Position numbers and translations under genes: made by a program. A model generated the notes under the pieces. That model was given only the letters and a program-made list of their open reading frames with translations, did not search any database and was not told the origin of the DNA. 64,000 nucleotides of DNA, from positions 796,151-860,150 of the forward strand of contig CAVOVI010000004.1 of NCBI GenBank assembly GCA_963699825.1, in the 5' to 3' direction. Positions 17,828 through 27,313 of the stretch are shown piece by piece (position 1 is the first letter of the stretch; each line of letters begins with the position of its first letter). This DNA comes from SPDF01 sp963699825. GTDB lineage: Bacteria > Gemmatimonadota > Gemmatimonadetes > Gemmatimonadales > GWC2-71-9.

Positions 17828-18171
17828 GGTCTGCTCCGGGTGAGGGGGAACTCCGCTGCTCGAATAAGCGTGGAAATAGGCCAGAAATGGCAAGAAATCA
17901 GCAATAATTGATGATAATATCCCAATTTCAATGGAAATACTGCCTGGCAGTACAATCCGGCTCGGGTCTCACGCGAAGTCGCGAAGCCGCGAAAGGAGGC
18001 TCACACGAAGGCACGAAGACACGAAAACAGAAGAAAATGAGTCAAAATCACAAAGAAATGACCATAAATACAACAAAACGACTACTTTTTGGCCAAATTC
18101 GTCGCTCTTTCGCTCCCACCTTCGCGCTTTCGCGTCTTCGCGTGAGCTGCTCTTCCCGTACAGCCCACCTA
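17828..18171. repeat. Gene-free stretch: REP-D composite hairpin with A-rich core
   Basis: Near 17930 there is a small palindrome ACTGCCTGGCAGT. From 17966 to 18163 a REP-D element has arms CTCACGCGAAGTCGCGAAG and GGCTCACACGAAGGCACGAA, an A-rich core with AACAGAAGAAAATGAGTCAA, then the inverted arm CTTCGCGTCTTCGCGTGAG. No gene is seen. Confidence 0.78.
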
Positions 18172-18375
18172 CTACAGGTCGTCGTCGTCCAGGTCGTCGT
18201 CATCCAGATCGAAGTCGTCATCCCGTCCTCGTCGTCCGCGAGGTCCCGCTCGAGCTTCACGCTCCATCCGGCGTTCCTCGCGACGCTCTTCCCTCTTCCG
18301 CTTCTTCTCCTCTTCCATCTCCGGGTCCTCGAAGAACTCGAAGTAGACGAAGGCGTCATCGATGGGTCCGAACAT
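18172..18375 (-). CDS. Small acidic-tailed charged protein
   Basis: 67 aa: MFGPIDDAFVYFEFFEDPEM, then a Lys/Arg/Glu helix (EEEKKRKREERREERRM) and a C-terminal run of Asp with Leu (DDDFDLDDDDLDDDDL). An AGGAGGG ribosome site lies about seven bases before the ATG, which supports it being a real gene. The composition suggests a single charged helix plus a DNA-mimic-like acidic tail, but the function is unknown. It is divergent from the AddB-like gene. Confidence 0.6.
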   Translation of the reverse strand: MFGPIDDAFVYFEFFEDPEMEEEKKRKREERREERRMEREARAGPRGRRGRDDDFDLDDDDLDDDDL

Positions 18376-18424
18376 GACCTGACCCTCCTGCAATCGTGAA
18401 GTGCTCGCGGCGGCGGCCGGGAGG

Positions 18425-18466
18425 CGCGCCGCCCTGTTTGGCGATACTATACCGTACACTCGTGGT
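18425..18466 (+). promoter_or_regulatory. Candidate promoter of the AddB-AddA-WYL operon
   Basis: The only A/T-rich patch before the operon reads TTTGGCGATACTATACCG, with TACTAT or TATACC as a possible -10 box. A GTG codon follows within about 15 bases. A weak call from pattern only. Confidence 0.35.
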
Positions 18467-21400
18467 GTGACAGCCCCTCCCTTCCCGGCGCCAGGCCCCA
18501 TGGGGAGGCGCGGCCAGTGTCAGACCGGGGCGCGAGATTGGTTTCTCCATCCATTCCGACCTGCTGCGGAGCCGCGCTTGCCCCATCCCCCGGCCAAGAT
18601 CGAACTGGTGCTCGGCACCGATCCCCGCCTGCTCCTTGAGCGCGCGGCGGCAGAGTTCCTCGATCCACCCCGCGCCACCCCCGACAACCCGTTTCCGTCC
18701 CCTTCCGTTGTCCTCGCCCTCCGGCAGGGTGGTATCCGGGACGATTTGTACTCGATGGCATACGAACGAGGCGTCGGTGGCTGGTATGACCCGCCGCTCT
18801 TCACCTTCCAGGAACTTCCCAAGTGGCTGGGCCGGACCGATCGCCGCCCGCTGACCGAACTCGACCGGCGCACGCTGCTGGCCCGACTGGTCCGCGAGCG
18901 CGCCACCGGTGTCCTCGGCAAGCTGAGGCACCTGGAGCGGTTCCTGTCGTCGGTGGACCGACTGATTGGCGAGCTGGTGGGCGAAGGGGTCGAGCCTGCC
19001 GCATTCGGCAAAGCGCTGGCGGCTCGGGATGGGCGGGATGGCTTCGAAGCGGTGCGGGACGCGGAACTGGCGGGAATCTACGGGGGGTATCTCGAAGCGC
19101 TGCACACAGCCGACCGCCGGGATGGACGCGACACCTGGGCGGACTGTGCGCGTGCCATCATCGAACTTCCTGGCACCCTGACCGAGCAACTCGGTGGCCG
19201 CCGAGAGCTCCGGATCTTTGGTTTGCAGGACCTCCGGAACGGATGGCGCCCGCTTCTTCGCGCGCTGCGCGCACACCCCGCCCTCGATCGCATCACCATC
19301 TACTCAGCGGAACAACTCGATCTCGGGGACGACCTCGAGCCGGTGGTCACCCACCTCGAAGAACCTGAGACCATCGCCACCCGGCTATTCAGTTCCCCCC
19401 CGACTGAACGCGCCGGCGCGGTGGCGGTTGTCGCCGCGCCCGATGTTGAACGAGAGATGGAAGAGGTGGCACGCCGCATCCGGGAGCTGGCTGATTCCGG
19501 CGTTCCGCTTCATCGGATGGCGGTGGTGGCGCGGCAGGCGCGTCCATACACGGAAATGGCCGCCGCCGCGCTGGACCGCTTTGGGGTGCCCGTCACCCTG
19601 CGCCGGCGCTACACACTGCGCGAGATCCCGGTCGTCCGCGCTCTGGATGCCCTCTTCAGCGCCGCAGCCGACAAATGGTCCCGTCACGGGCTGGCAGAAT
19701 TGGCCGACCAACCGTACTTCGCCAACGAGATCACTGCAGAGCAGATCAATGCCATCGGCTATCAGCGGCGGGTGGTGGGGCTGACCGCGTGGGCCACTGC
19801 CATCAGAGAGAGTGGCCCAGCCGAATCTGCCGATGCATTCGACCGATTTGTCGAACGCGCCTCCGCCCTCGATGAACAGCGCCCGCTCGACGGGTGGCTC
19901 GCCTGGCTGCACCGCTTCCTGACCGACGACCCGTGGCAGATGAACGCGCGGATGACGGCCCTGCCCGGCGAGCGGTTTGATGTGGTACGGCTCGACCTCG
20001 AGGGGTGGAAGGGACTCACGCGGTTGGTGGAGGAGTGGATCTCGGCGGTGGAGGGGTGGGGCGCCGGCGCAGGACCGCTCGACGCCGAGGGGTTTCATGC
20101 CCAACTGATGGACCTGCTCGACCATGAGATCGCGCTCTGGTCGTCGAATCGGCGTGGGGTTCCGGTCATCGAAGGCCTCGCGGCAATGTACCGGAGTTTC
20201 CGCCACCTCTTCCTGGTGGGAATGGAATCGGGCCGGTTCCCGGTGCGTGCACCAGGGTCGCCGTTGCTGGGCGAGTCAGAACGGGCGTCAATCGTGGCGC
20301 AGGGCATTCCGCTGGAACTCCGCGCCGAGTGGGAGCGCCGGGAGCGCGAACTCTTCCGTGTCCTCGCAGCGGGGGCGCAGGAATCGCTGACGGTGTCGTA
20401 TGCGAGCATTGACTCGAGCGGCCGAGAAGTGGTGCGGAGTTCCTTCGTCGAAGCGCTCGGCGAGGCGGCGACGCTCGAAGAAGTGACGGTCAAGCCGTCG
20501 CGGGTACTCACCCCTGGCGTACGGATCTACGCGACACCGGCTGCGGCAGCGCAGGCGGAATATGCGGCACGCATCGAACTCGACAGGGCCAGAGGGATAC
20601 TCGGTCCCTGGAACGGGCAGATTGCCGACCCGGACCTCGTTGCACGGCTGGGACGGCAGTTCGGAGACGACTACCTCTGGAGTCCCACCCAGCTTGAGTC
20701 GTACGCCAAGTGCCCATGGGCGTACTTCTCGTCACGGCTGCTCGGCATTTCGGAACGGAAGGACCCGGAAGACGAGATGGACCCCAGGACTTTCGGCTCG
20801 GTGGTCCACGATGCGCTCGCCCGCTTCTTCGATGCGGAGTACACCCGGCGTGGCGGGCCGGTGCTCCTCCTGGAGGGCGACCGAACTGACGCCGCCCCGC
20901 GGCTCCGCGCCGCGCTCGACGCGGCCCTGGAAGCCTCCGGGGAGACGACGTGGCTTGGTCACCCGTCGCTGGCCCCCGCCAAGCGGGCCAACATGGCGCG
21001 GATGCTGACGCGCTATCTCGACTTCGAAATCGAATACAACGAGAAGCTCTTCAACAACAGAACCAACAACGCGTACGTGCTCCGCACCGGAGTGGAAAAG
21101 CACGAACTGAGCTTCACGGACACGGTCCTGGAACGGGGAGGCGTTCGGTTCAGGTTCCGCGGCACGATCGACCGGGTGGAAGTGGGCATCGATGAGCGCG
21201 TGGAGTCGAGTCACTATGTGGCGGCGGTGGACTACAAGTCGAGCAAGTACGCCGCGCCCGGCGCTGGCAAGAAGAAGGCGTGGGACGAGGGCGTGGTCCT
21301 GCAGGTGCCCCTCTACGCCCACGCCCTGTCGAAACTGCGTCCCGGCACGGTGGTGTCGCGAGTCGAGTATCGCGCGCTGAAGCAACGGGAGACGGTGCAC

Positions 21401-21622
21401 AGCCTCCAGCTCGTCAGCGTGGATCGCAAGGCCAAGACGCTCCGCACCGGCGGCGAGGAAGAGGATCAGATGGAGGCGGCACTCGACGCGGTCGTGCGTC
21501 ACGTCGAGGGAGTGCGCAGCGGCGCGTTTTCGGCAAATCCACCACCCAGCTGTGGTTGCCCGTCGTTCTGCCATGCGCGCGACATCTGCAGGGTGGCCGG
21601 CGGCCCGCGGGAGGCGGTCTGA
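18467..21622 (+). CDS. AddB-like helicase-nuclease subunit with Fe-S PD-(D/E)XK domain
   Basis: About 1050 aa. The N-terminal two-thirds has the fold layout of AddB (an inactivated SF1-type helicase; VLGTDPRLLLERAA replaces a Walker A loop, and IRELADSGVPLHRMAVVAR is a helicase-like block). The C-terminus is a PDDEXK_1 nuclease: YAKCPWAYFSSRLLG, MDPRTFGSVVHDALARFF, AAVDYKSSKYAAPG, VVLQVPLYAHAL. One Cys before and three after (CGCPSFCHARDIC) give the Fe-S staple typical of AddB. The start is uncertain; GTG 18467 or ATG 18500 are options. The stop overlaps the AddA-like start (TGATGA). Confidence 0.82.
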   Translation: MTAPPFPAPGPMGRRGQCQTGARDWFLHPFRPAAEPRLPHPPAKIELVLGTDPRLLLERAAAEFLDPPRATPDNPFPSPSVVLALRQGGIRDDLYSMAYERGVGGWYDPPLFTFQELPKWLGRTDRRPLTELDRRTLLARLVRERATGVLGKLRHLERFLSSVDRLIGELVGEGVEPAAFGKALAARDGRDGFEAVRDAELAGIYGGYLEALHTADRRDGRDTWADCARAIIELPGTLTEQLGGRRELRIFGLQDLRNGWRPLLRALRAHPALDRITIYSAEQLDLGDDLEPVVTHLEEPETIATRLFSSPPTERAGAVAVVAAPDVEREMEEVARRIRELADSGVPLHRMAVVARQARPYTEMAAAALDRFGVPVTLRRRYTLREIPVVRALDALFSAAADKWSRHGLAELADQPYFANEITAEQINAIGYQRRVVGLTAWATAIRESGPAESADAFDRFVERASALDEQRPLDGWLAWLHRFLTDDPWQMNARMTALPGERFDVVRLDLEGWKGLTRLVEEWISAVEGWGAGAGPLDAEGFHAQLMDLLDHEIALWSSNRRGVPVIEGLAAMYRSFRHLFLVGMESGRFPVRAPGSPLLGESERASIVAQGIPLELRAEWERRERELFRVLAAGAQESLTVSYASIDSSGREVVRSSFVEALGEAATLEEVTVKPSRVLTPGVRIYATPAAAAQAEYAARIELDRARGILGPWNGQIADPDLVARLGRQFGDDYLWSPTQLESYAKCPWAYFSSRLLGISERKDPEDEMDPRTFGSVVHDALARFFDAEYTRRGGPVLLLEGDRTDAAPRLRAALDAALEASGETTWLGHPSLAPAKRANMARMLTRYLDFEIEYNEKLFNNRTNNAYVLRTGVEKHELSFTDTVLERGGVRFRFRGTIDRVEVGIDERVESSHYVAAVDYKSSKYAAPGAGKKKAWDEGVVLQVPLYAHALSKLRPGTVVSRVEYRALKQRETVHSLQLVSVDRKAKTLRTGGEEEDQMEAALDAVVRHVEGVRSGAFSANPPPSCGCPSFCHARDICRVAGGPREAV

Positions 21623-24600
21623 TGAATCAGCCCACCCCATCGCAATGGAAGGCGATCCGCGCCGTGGACAGCCACCTCCTGGTGGCAGCAGGCGCGGGCA
21701 CCGGCAAGACCTCCACCGTCGTCGGGCGCATCCTCTATCTCCTCGGCGCGGAGGTCGGAGGGGAGCGAATCGAAACGCCCATCGACCTGCAGGAGATCGG
21801 GGCGATCACCTTCACCAACGCCGCCGCCGCCGACCTGAAACGGAAGCTGCGCGACGCGCTGCGCGAATCGGGCTTGGGCGACATCGCATATCAGGTGGAC
21901 AATGCGCGCATCGGGACCATTCACGGGTTCTGCGGTGACATCCTGCGCGAGTCGGCGCTGCGGTCGGGACGGAACCCGGGGATGCAGGTGCTCGAGGAAG
22001 GGGAGAGCGGGTCGCTTGCCGCGGAGGCGGCGCGCGATGCGCTCATCGAGGCCCTCGATACTGACGCGGTGCCGGGGTTGAACGATCTGCTGGCCCTGCA
22101 CCGTCAGGACAAGGTGGAAGGGTGGGTGCTTCGCCTCCTCGGAGACGGTGAACGGCTGAGGCGCATCCGGCAGTCGAAGAACCTGGGAGAGGGCGAGCGG
22201 GCGGTGGCCGAACTGGCGGAACGCGCACGCCTGCTGCTGGAGCGCCGGCTGGAGGACGAAGGCTCGATTGACTTCGACCGGATGATCGTGTGGACGCGGG
22301 ATTTGTTGCGGGACGACGCATCCGTTCGGACGCTGCTCCAGCGCCGGCTGCGGACGCTGATCCTGGACGAATTTCAGGATGTGGATCCGGTGCAGCGGGA
22401 TATCGCCTGGCTGCTGGGCGACCCTGAGTCAGGTCGAGCGGACACCACACGGCTGATGCTGGTCGGCGACCCGAAACAGAGCATCTACCGGTTCCGCGGC
22501 GCGGACGTGACGGTCTGGCGCGGTGTCCAGCGTGCGTTCGAGGATGGCGGGCTCGGCAAGGTCGTGGCGCTGGAGGACAACTTCCGCAGCGTCGCCCCGA
22601 TCCTCGCATTTGTGGATGCCACGGTCGGACCGGTGCTCGACACACCGATTGATGGCAACGAGATCCAGGACTTTGAGGTGGAGTACAGTTCGGTCACGGC
22701 GGTGGACTCGACCGAGGGTCCCGCGGACCGCGCGGTCGAAATCGTGGTGGTGCCGGGGGACGCCGAAGGGAAGCCACTGAAGGCGGAGCCTCGCCGGCTG
22801 GCGGAGGCGGAGGCGGTCGCGCGCCGCGTGGTGGAGTTGAAGGCCGAGGGTGTCCCATACCGCCAAATGGCGGCGCTCTTTGCCGGCATGGGCGATGTGG
22901 CGATCTACCAGCAGGCGCTGGAGCGGGCGGGGGTCCCGACCTACACGCTCCGCGGCGAGGGGTTCTACGAGCGGCGCGAGGTGGTGGACCTCATCCTGGC
23001 ATTGGAAACGATTCGGGATCCGCGGGACGATCGGGCGCTCCTGGGTTTCCTTCGGAGTCCCTTCGTCGGGCTCAAGGACGAAACGCTGCTGCAGATCGCC
23101 TGGCAGGGCGAGTCGCCGCAGTGGGATTCGCTGCTGCGGACAGCCACAGCCGAAGACGAACGGATCGCGGCTGGTATCGAACTGCTTCGGGAGCAGATGT
23201 CGCTTCGTGATCGCATTCCGATCCACGAACTGCTCGAAGCACTGCTCGACCGGAGCGGGTACCTGGCTCACCTGGTGTTGCAGGGCGAGCAGGCCCGGCA
23301 GTCCATTGCCAACGTACGAAAGTTCCTGCGCATCGCCCGGCAGCAGGCGGGTTCCAGCGTGGGTGACTTCCTGCAGATCATCAGGGATATCCGTGACCGT
23401 GAGGACCGCGAGGGAGACGAACGACTCTACGGCCCGACCGACGACGTGATGACGCTGACGACCATCCACAGCGCCAAAGGGCTCGAGTGGCACACCGTCT
23501 TCTGGTGTGACATGGAGCGGAAACCTGTCACCGGCGGGGGCTGGGGCGCGGATGCCTGCCTGATCGGGCGCGACTCGCTGGCGCTCAAGGATCCGGATGC
23601 CGGGAAGGACGACCCGCAGCCCCCCGAGTGGATTGCGCTGAAGGCGGAACAGGACGCAGAGTCGGCCGCCGAGCACAAGCGCCTCTGGTACGTGGCTGCA
23701 ACACGGGCGAAGCAGCGGTTGATCCTGGCTGGAGTCTGCGGCGCGACGACGAAGGGAACCGCCCCGGCCAGGGCGTTACTGGGCGGACTCACGATCCCGG
23801 TGGTCGACGGCGCAGAGGTTACGTACGTCGGTCAGGACGGCAACAGTTTCGTGGCGACGGTACACCTGGCCATCCCGCGGCCGCCTGCGCCGGCGATCGA
23901 ACAGCCTGATCCGTGGACGGCACCTCTCCCCGCCGAGTTGCCGGCGCAATACGAGCCGCTCCCGGTGCCCATCGGACCGGCGCGTCACTCCGCCACGTCG
24001 CTGATGAGTCACGGCCGCTGCGCACGACGGCATTGGCTCCGCTACTTGGTCGGTCTCAAGGAGCCGCCGATAGAGCGGACGGGGCAGGGCTACCTCGGCG
24101 CAATCGCCCGAGGGCAGATCGTGCACGACGTGCTGGAGGGGTTGCAGGAGGATGCCGATTTCGATGCGCTGCTCGAGGCGGCCATCGGGAAGTGGGATGA
24201 CTCGGCGGCGCCACCCGACTCGGCGGCGGGACACCACCTGCGCGAGATGCTGCGTGAGGAGATTCGGCTGGTCGCGGACCATCCCGACTATCGCACCGTG
24301 GCGGAGAACCCGACCAATCGCCGCGAGTTGCCATTCGTGCACCTGGTGGGCGCCGACCGACATCTCCAGGGAATGTTCGACCTGGCGGCCTGCGAGAGCG
24401 ACGGCCTGGTGCTGTTGGACGTGAAGACGGCGCAGGGTGACGCCGCGCACGCGGCCGAGGTGGCCGGGCGCTACGATCTCCAGCGCTCGGCGTACGTGAC
24501 CGCCGCAGAGTCGATTGGCGGGATACCGGTGTCGCGGTTCGCGTTTCAGTTCTCGCGAGCCGAGACGCAGATCAGCACACCAGTCGGCCCAGCCGAACGC

Positions 24601-24744
24601 GAGCAGGCTCGGCGACAGGTGGAGGAGGCGTTCGCGGCCATCGATGCGGGGATGGCAGGACTGACGGCATATCCCAAGGAGTGTGGGTACTGTGGGTTCA
24701 AGCGGGCGGGGTGGTGTCCCGGCGTCAACGACGAGGTGGGGTAA
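21622..24744 (+). CDS. AddA-like UvrD-family helicase-nuclease
   Basis: 1040 aa. SF1A helicase motifs: LLVAAGAGTGKTSTVVGRIL (I), GAITFTNAAAADLKRKL (Ia), TLILDEFQDVDPVQRDIAWL (II), VGDPKQSIYRFRGAD (III), TLTTIHSAKGLEWHTVF (V) and LWYVAATRAKQRLIL (VI). The C-terminal RecB-like nuclease has GQIVHDVLEGLQE, VLLDVKTAQGD and YDLQRSAYV, with a closing GYCGFKRAGWCPG. With the upstream AddB-like protein it should form a double-strand-break end-processing complex that feeds RecA. It overlaps both neighbours. Confidence 0.9.
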   Translation: MNQPTPSQWKAIRAVDSHLLVAAGAGTGKTSTVVGRILYLLGAEVGGERIETPIDLQEIGAITFTNAAAADLKRKLRDALRESGLGDIAYQVDNARIGTIHGFCGDILRESALRSGRNPGMQVLEEGESGSLAAEAARDALIEALDTDAVPGLNDLLALHRQDKVEGWVLRLLGDGERLRRIRQSKNLGEGERAVAELAERARLLLERRLEDEGSIDFDRMIVWTRDLLRDDASVRTLLQRRLRTLILDEFQDVDPVQRDIAWLLGDPESGRADTTRLMLVGDPKQSIYRFRGADVTVWRGVQRAFEDGGLGKVVALEDNFRSVAPILAFVDATVGPVLDTPIDGNEIQDFEVEYSSVTAVDSTEGPADRAVEIVVVPGDAEGKPLKAEPRRLAEAEAVARRVVELKAEGVPYRQMAALFAGMGDVAIYQQALERAGVPTYTLRGEGFYERREVVDLILALETIRDPRDDRALLGFLRSPFVGLKDETLLQIAWQGESPQWDSLLRTATAEDERIAAGIELLREQMSLRDRIPIHELLEALLDRSGYLAHLVLQGEQARQSIANVRKFLRIARQQAGSSVGDFLQIIRDIRDREDREGDERLYGPTDDVMTLTTIHSAKGLEWHTVFWCDMERKPVTGGGWGADACLIGRDSLALKDPDAGKDDPQPPEWIALKAEQDAESAAEHKRLWYVAATRAKQRLILAGVCGATTKGTAPARALLGGLTIPVVDGAEVTYVGQDGNSFVATVHLAIPRPPAPAIEQPDPWTAPLPAELPAQYEPLPVPIGPARHSATSLMSHGRCARRHWLRYLVGLKEPPIERTGQGYLGAIARGQIVHDVLEGLQEDADFDALLEAAIGKWDDSAAPPDSAAGHHLREMLREEIRLVADHPDYRTVAENPTNRRELPFVHLVGADRHLQGMFDLAACESDGLVLLDVKTAQGDAAHAAEVAGRYDLQRSAYVTAAESIGGIPVSRFAFQFSRAETQISTPVGPAEREQARRQVEEAFAAIDAGMAGLTAYPKECGYCGFKRAGWCPGVNDEVG

Positions 24745-25813
24745 TGGCTGCACCGAAACTGCAACGCTGGATCGACCTGCTCGCCGCACTGCTCCGGCGG
24801 CGGTACGCGGTGCCCTTCGAGGAACTGGCGCAGGAGGTGCCTGGATACCAGCCGGGGAAGCAGAGCAGGGCGGCGCTTCGCCGGATGTTCGAGCGGGACA
24901 AGGACGAACTCCGCGCCTTCGGCGTGCCGATCGAAACGGTGCTGTCACCCGAAGGAGAAGCGGAAGGGTATCGGCTGGTGGCGAAGGAATTCTACCTGCC
25001 CTACCTGTCGATGGTGGTGGAGGGGAGGAAGACGGCGCCCAAGCGGGTGGATCGCTACGGCTACAAGGCGCTGGCCGGGCTGGCATTCGAGCCGGATGAA
25101 CTGGCGGCGGTCGCCGAGGCGGCGGTGCGTGTCCGCGCACTCGGGGTACCCGAACTGGCAGCGCTGGCCGAGTCGGCCTGCCGGAAGCTGGCGTTTGACC
25201 TGCCGGTGGACGCGGCGCGCGCAGGCGGAGGTGCAGGTGGCGGGGGGCGATCGAGAAGCACGACGAGATCTTCGATGTGCTGGCAGGAGCATTGGAGCGA
25301 CGGAAGCGGGTCACCTTCACCTATCGCTCGATGGGTCGTGACGACGTGGCGGAGCGCACCGTGGAACCGATGGGCCTCTTCTTCCTGGGCCGGCACTGGT
25401 ACCTGGCGGCACGCGCGCCGGGAGAGGAACTGGTCAAGAATTTCCGCCTGAGCCGGATGACTGGAGCTGCGGCCAACGGACAGGCGCCGGGGACGCCGGA
25501 CTTTGCCGTGCCGGAGAACTTCTCACTGAAGAAGCACGCGCAGTCGCGGCAGGCGTGGGAACTGGGCGATGGCCACGCGATGACCGCCGAGGTGGAGTTC
25601 GACCGCCGCTCCGGGCCGGCGCGTGCCGCCGCACGCCTCGGCGCGCCGGTGAAGAACCATCCCGACCGCCGGAAGTTCCAGGTGCGGAGGGTGGATGCCT
25701 TTGCGCGGTGGCTGTTGTCGCTGGCGGGTGACGCGACGCCGGTGGCGCCGAAGGAACTGATTGCCGAGTACCGGGCGATTGCCGGTGCCACGGCGGAGAT
25801 CTACGCCCGATGA
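24744..25813 (+). CDS. WYL-domain transcriptional regulator 1 (PafB/C-like, one frameshift)
   Basis: About 355 aa once a one-base shift at 25248-25249 (GGC/GGG written as GGCG) is healed. The N-terminal winged helix is MAAPKLQRWIDLLAALLRRR with FEELAQEVPGY and ALRRMFERDKDELRAFGVPI. The WYL domain follows (VTFTYRSMGRDDVAERTVEP, GRHWYLAARAP) with a C-terminal extension. WYL pairs such as PafBC sense DNA damage products. It starts inside the stop codon of the AddA-like gene (TAATG). Confidence 0.85.
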
Positions 25814-26895
25814 GCGCGGCGCTGCAGCTCCGGCGGATCCTGCACCTGATCCCGACGCTGGCCGACGACCGTCCCCATCCGATCAACGAAGTGGCGGAAC
25901 AGGCGGGGGTGGACCGTCCGACGCTGCTGCAGGACCTGAAGTCTCTCGCGGAACGGTTCGACGACCCGGGTGGATTCGTGGAGGGAGTGCGGATCTTCCT
26001 CGAGTCGGACCAGGTGGCGGTGCACTCCGATCATTTCCTGCGTCCGATGCGGCTCACCCTGCCGGAGCTCTGCGCGCTGGAGCTGGGGCTGGCGATGCTG
26101 CGCGTCGAGCGGCCACCGGACGAGACGCGGGCGATTGACGGTGCGCGGGAGCGGCTGCGGCAAGTGATTGCCAAGCTGCCGGGGCAGGACATACAGGAGA
26201 AGGACTTTGCCGCGTCACTGGGCGGGTCGGTGGACCTCGAGATGCTTTCGCTGCTGCGGCGCGCGGTGCGTGAGCACCGGCGGGTGCGGTTCTCCTATCA
26301 CAAGAGCGGGGCGGACGCGGCGGCCACGCGTGTGGCGGCGCCGCTGGCGGTGGTGTACGCCGAGCTGAGCTGGTACCTGGTGGCGCTGGCGGACGGGGCC
26401 GCGGGGCTGCGGTTCTTCCGGCTGGACCGGATGGACGAGGTGGAAGTCACCGACGAGGCGTTCGAGGTGCCGGCGGAGTTTTCGGTGGACGCGGTGCTGC
26501 GAGAGCGGAAGATGTTCATGGCCGAGGGGGTGGGGACGCTGAAGGTGCGGTACTCGGCGCGGGTGGCGCGGTGGGTGGCGGAGCGGGAGGGGGTGTTGGT
26601 GGATGCGGACGGCACGGTCACGCTCGAGCATCCGCTGGCCGATCCGCACTGGGCGCTCCGGCATGTGCTGCAGTACGGGCCGGACGCGGAGGTGCTGGAG
26701 CCGATGGAGATTCGGGAGGCGATTGCGGAGGGGCTGGCGGCAGATCCTCACCCCCTGACCCCCTCTCCGGCAAGCGGAGAGGGGGAACTAATCGTCACCC
26801 CCGCGAAAGCGGGGGTCCAGATGACTCACGCGAAGGCGCGAAGCCGCGAACGAAACAACGCGGCTCACACGAAGACACGAAGGCCACGAAAGTGA
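25810..26895 (+). CDS. WYL-domain transcriptional regulator 2 (PafB/C-like) with repeat-derived tail
   Basis: 361 aa as read. HTH: LRRILHLIPTLADDRPHPIN and VDRPTLLQDLKSLAERF. The WYL domain includes RRVRFSYHKSGADA, ELSWYLVALADGAAGLRFFR and a C-terminal LADPHWALRHVLQYGPDAEV. The natural product probably ends near EGLAADP. The last 45 or so residues (LTPSPASGEGELIVTPAKAG and onward) are translated REP-C, REP-A and REP-D. It overlaps WYL 1 by four bases (ATGA) and closes the operon. Confidence 0.87.
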   Translation: MSAALQLRRILHLIPTLADDRPHPINEVAEQAGVDRPTLLQDLKSLAERFDDPGGFVEGVRIFLESDQVAVHSDHFLRPMRLTLPELCALELGLAMLRVERPPDETRAIDGARERLRQVIAKLPGQDIQEKDFAASLGGSVDLEMLSLLRRAVREHRRVRFSYHKSGADAAATRVAAPLAVVYAELSWYLVALADGAAGLRFFRLDRMDEVEVTDEAFEVPAEFSVDAVLRERKMFMAEGVGTLKVRYSARVARWVAEREGVLVDADGTVTLEHPLADPHWALRHVLQYGPDAEVLEPMEIREAIAEGLAADPHPLTPSPASGEGELIVTPAKAGVQMTHAKARSRERNNAAHTKTRRPRK

Positions 26896-26968
26896 TGATT
26901 GTTCCTTTTCGTGTCTTCGTGGCTGCGTGCGAGCCCCTTTCGCGCCTTCGCGGCTTCGCGAGAGTTCG
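26748..26968. repeat. REP-C, REP-A and REP-D composite cluster
   Basis: REP-C hairpin CCCCCTCTCCGGCAAGCGGA (about 26757-26787), REP-A half unit (26794-26820), then a REP-D nested hairpin from 26823: CTCACGCGAAGGCGCGAAGC, CGGCTCACACGAAGACACGA, a short core with GTGATGATTGTTCC, and inverted arms ending CTTCGCGAGAG. The 3' end of WYL regulator 2 reads into it. Confidence 0.82.
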
Positions 26969-27036
26969 TTCGGCTGTCACACCCCTGCGGTATCGTCGGG
27001 GTTCAGAGGACAGGCCGATCTGGCCTGGAGGCACGG

Positions 27037-27300
27037 ATGGATGAGATCAAGGGTGGCTGGCAGCACCTGATCGGGAAGCGGATCGAGGCGGTCGTGACTG
27101 TCCCTCCCAGGGAGCCAGGTTCTCTGGCGCAGGTTCACCTGGTGCTGGAGGGTGGAGCCACCTTCGAGATCTTCTCCTCCTTCGGCGCGATTGGTGGGAC
27201 CAAGCGGTTGCATCCGGGCGACCTTCCGGAGGTACTGCGCTGGTCCAGGACGAACCCCAAGACGAAGGTCTTTGGGGAGCGACGGGTTCTGCCGAGGTGA
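27037..27300 (+). CDS. Conserved-looking small protein, unknown
   Basis: 87 aa: MDEIKGGWQHLIGKRIEAVV, GSLAQVHLVLEGGATFEIFS. A GGAGGC ribosome site precedes the ATG. It seems to be a compact beta-rich domain (a strand-rich ligand or sensor fold is possible). No family recognised. Confidence 0.55.
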   Translation: MDEIKGGWQHLIGKRIEAVVTVPPREPGSLAQVHLVLEGGATFEIFSSFGAIGGTKRLHPGDLPEVLRWSRTNPKTKVFGERRVLPR

Positions 27301-27313
27301 TGGCGGTGAGACC

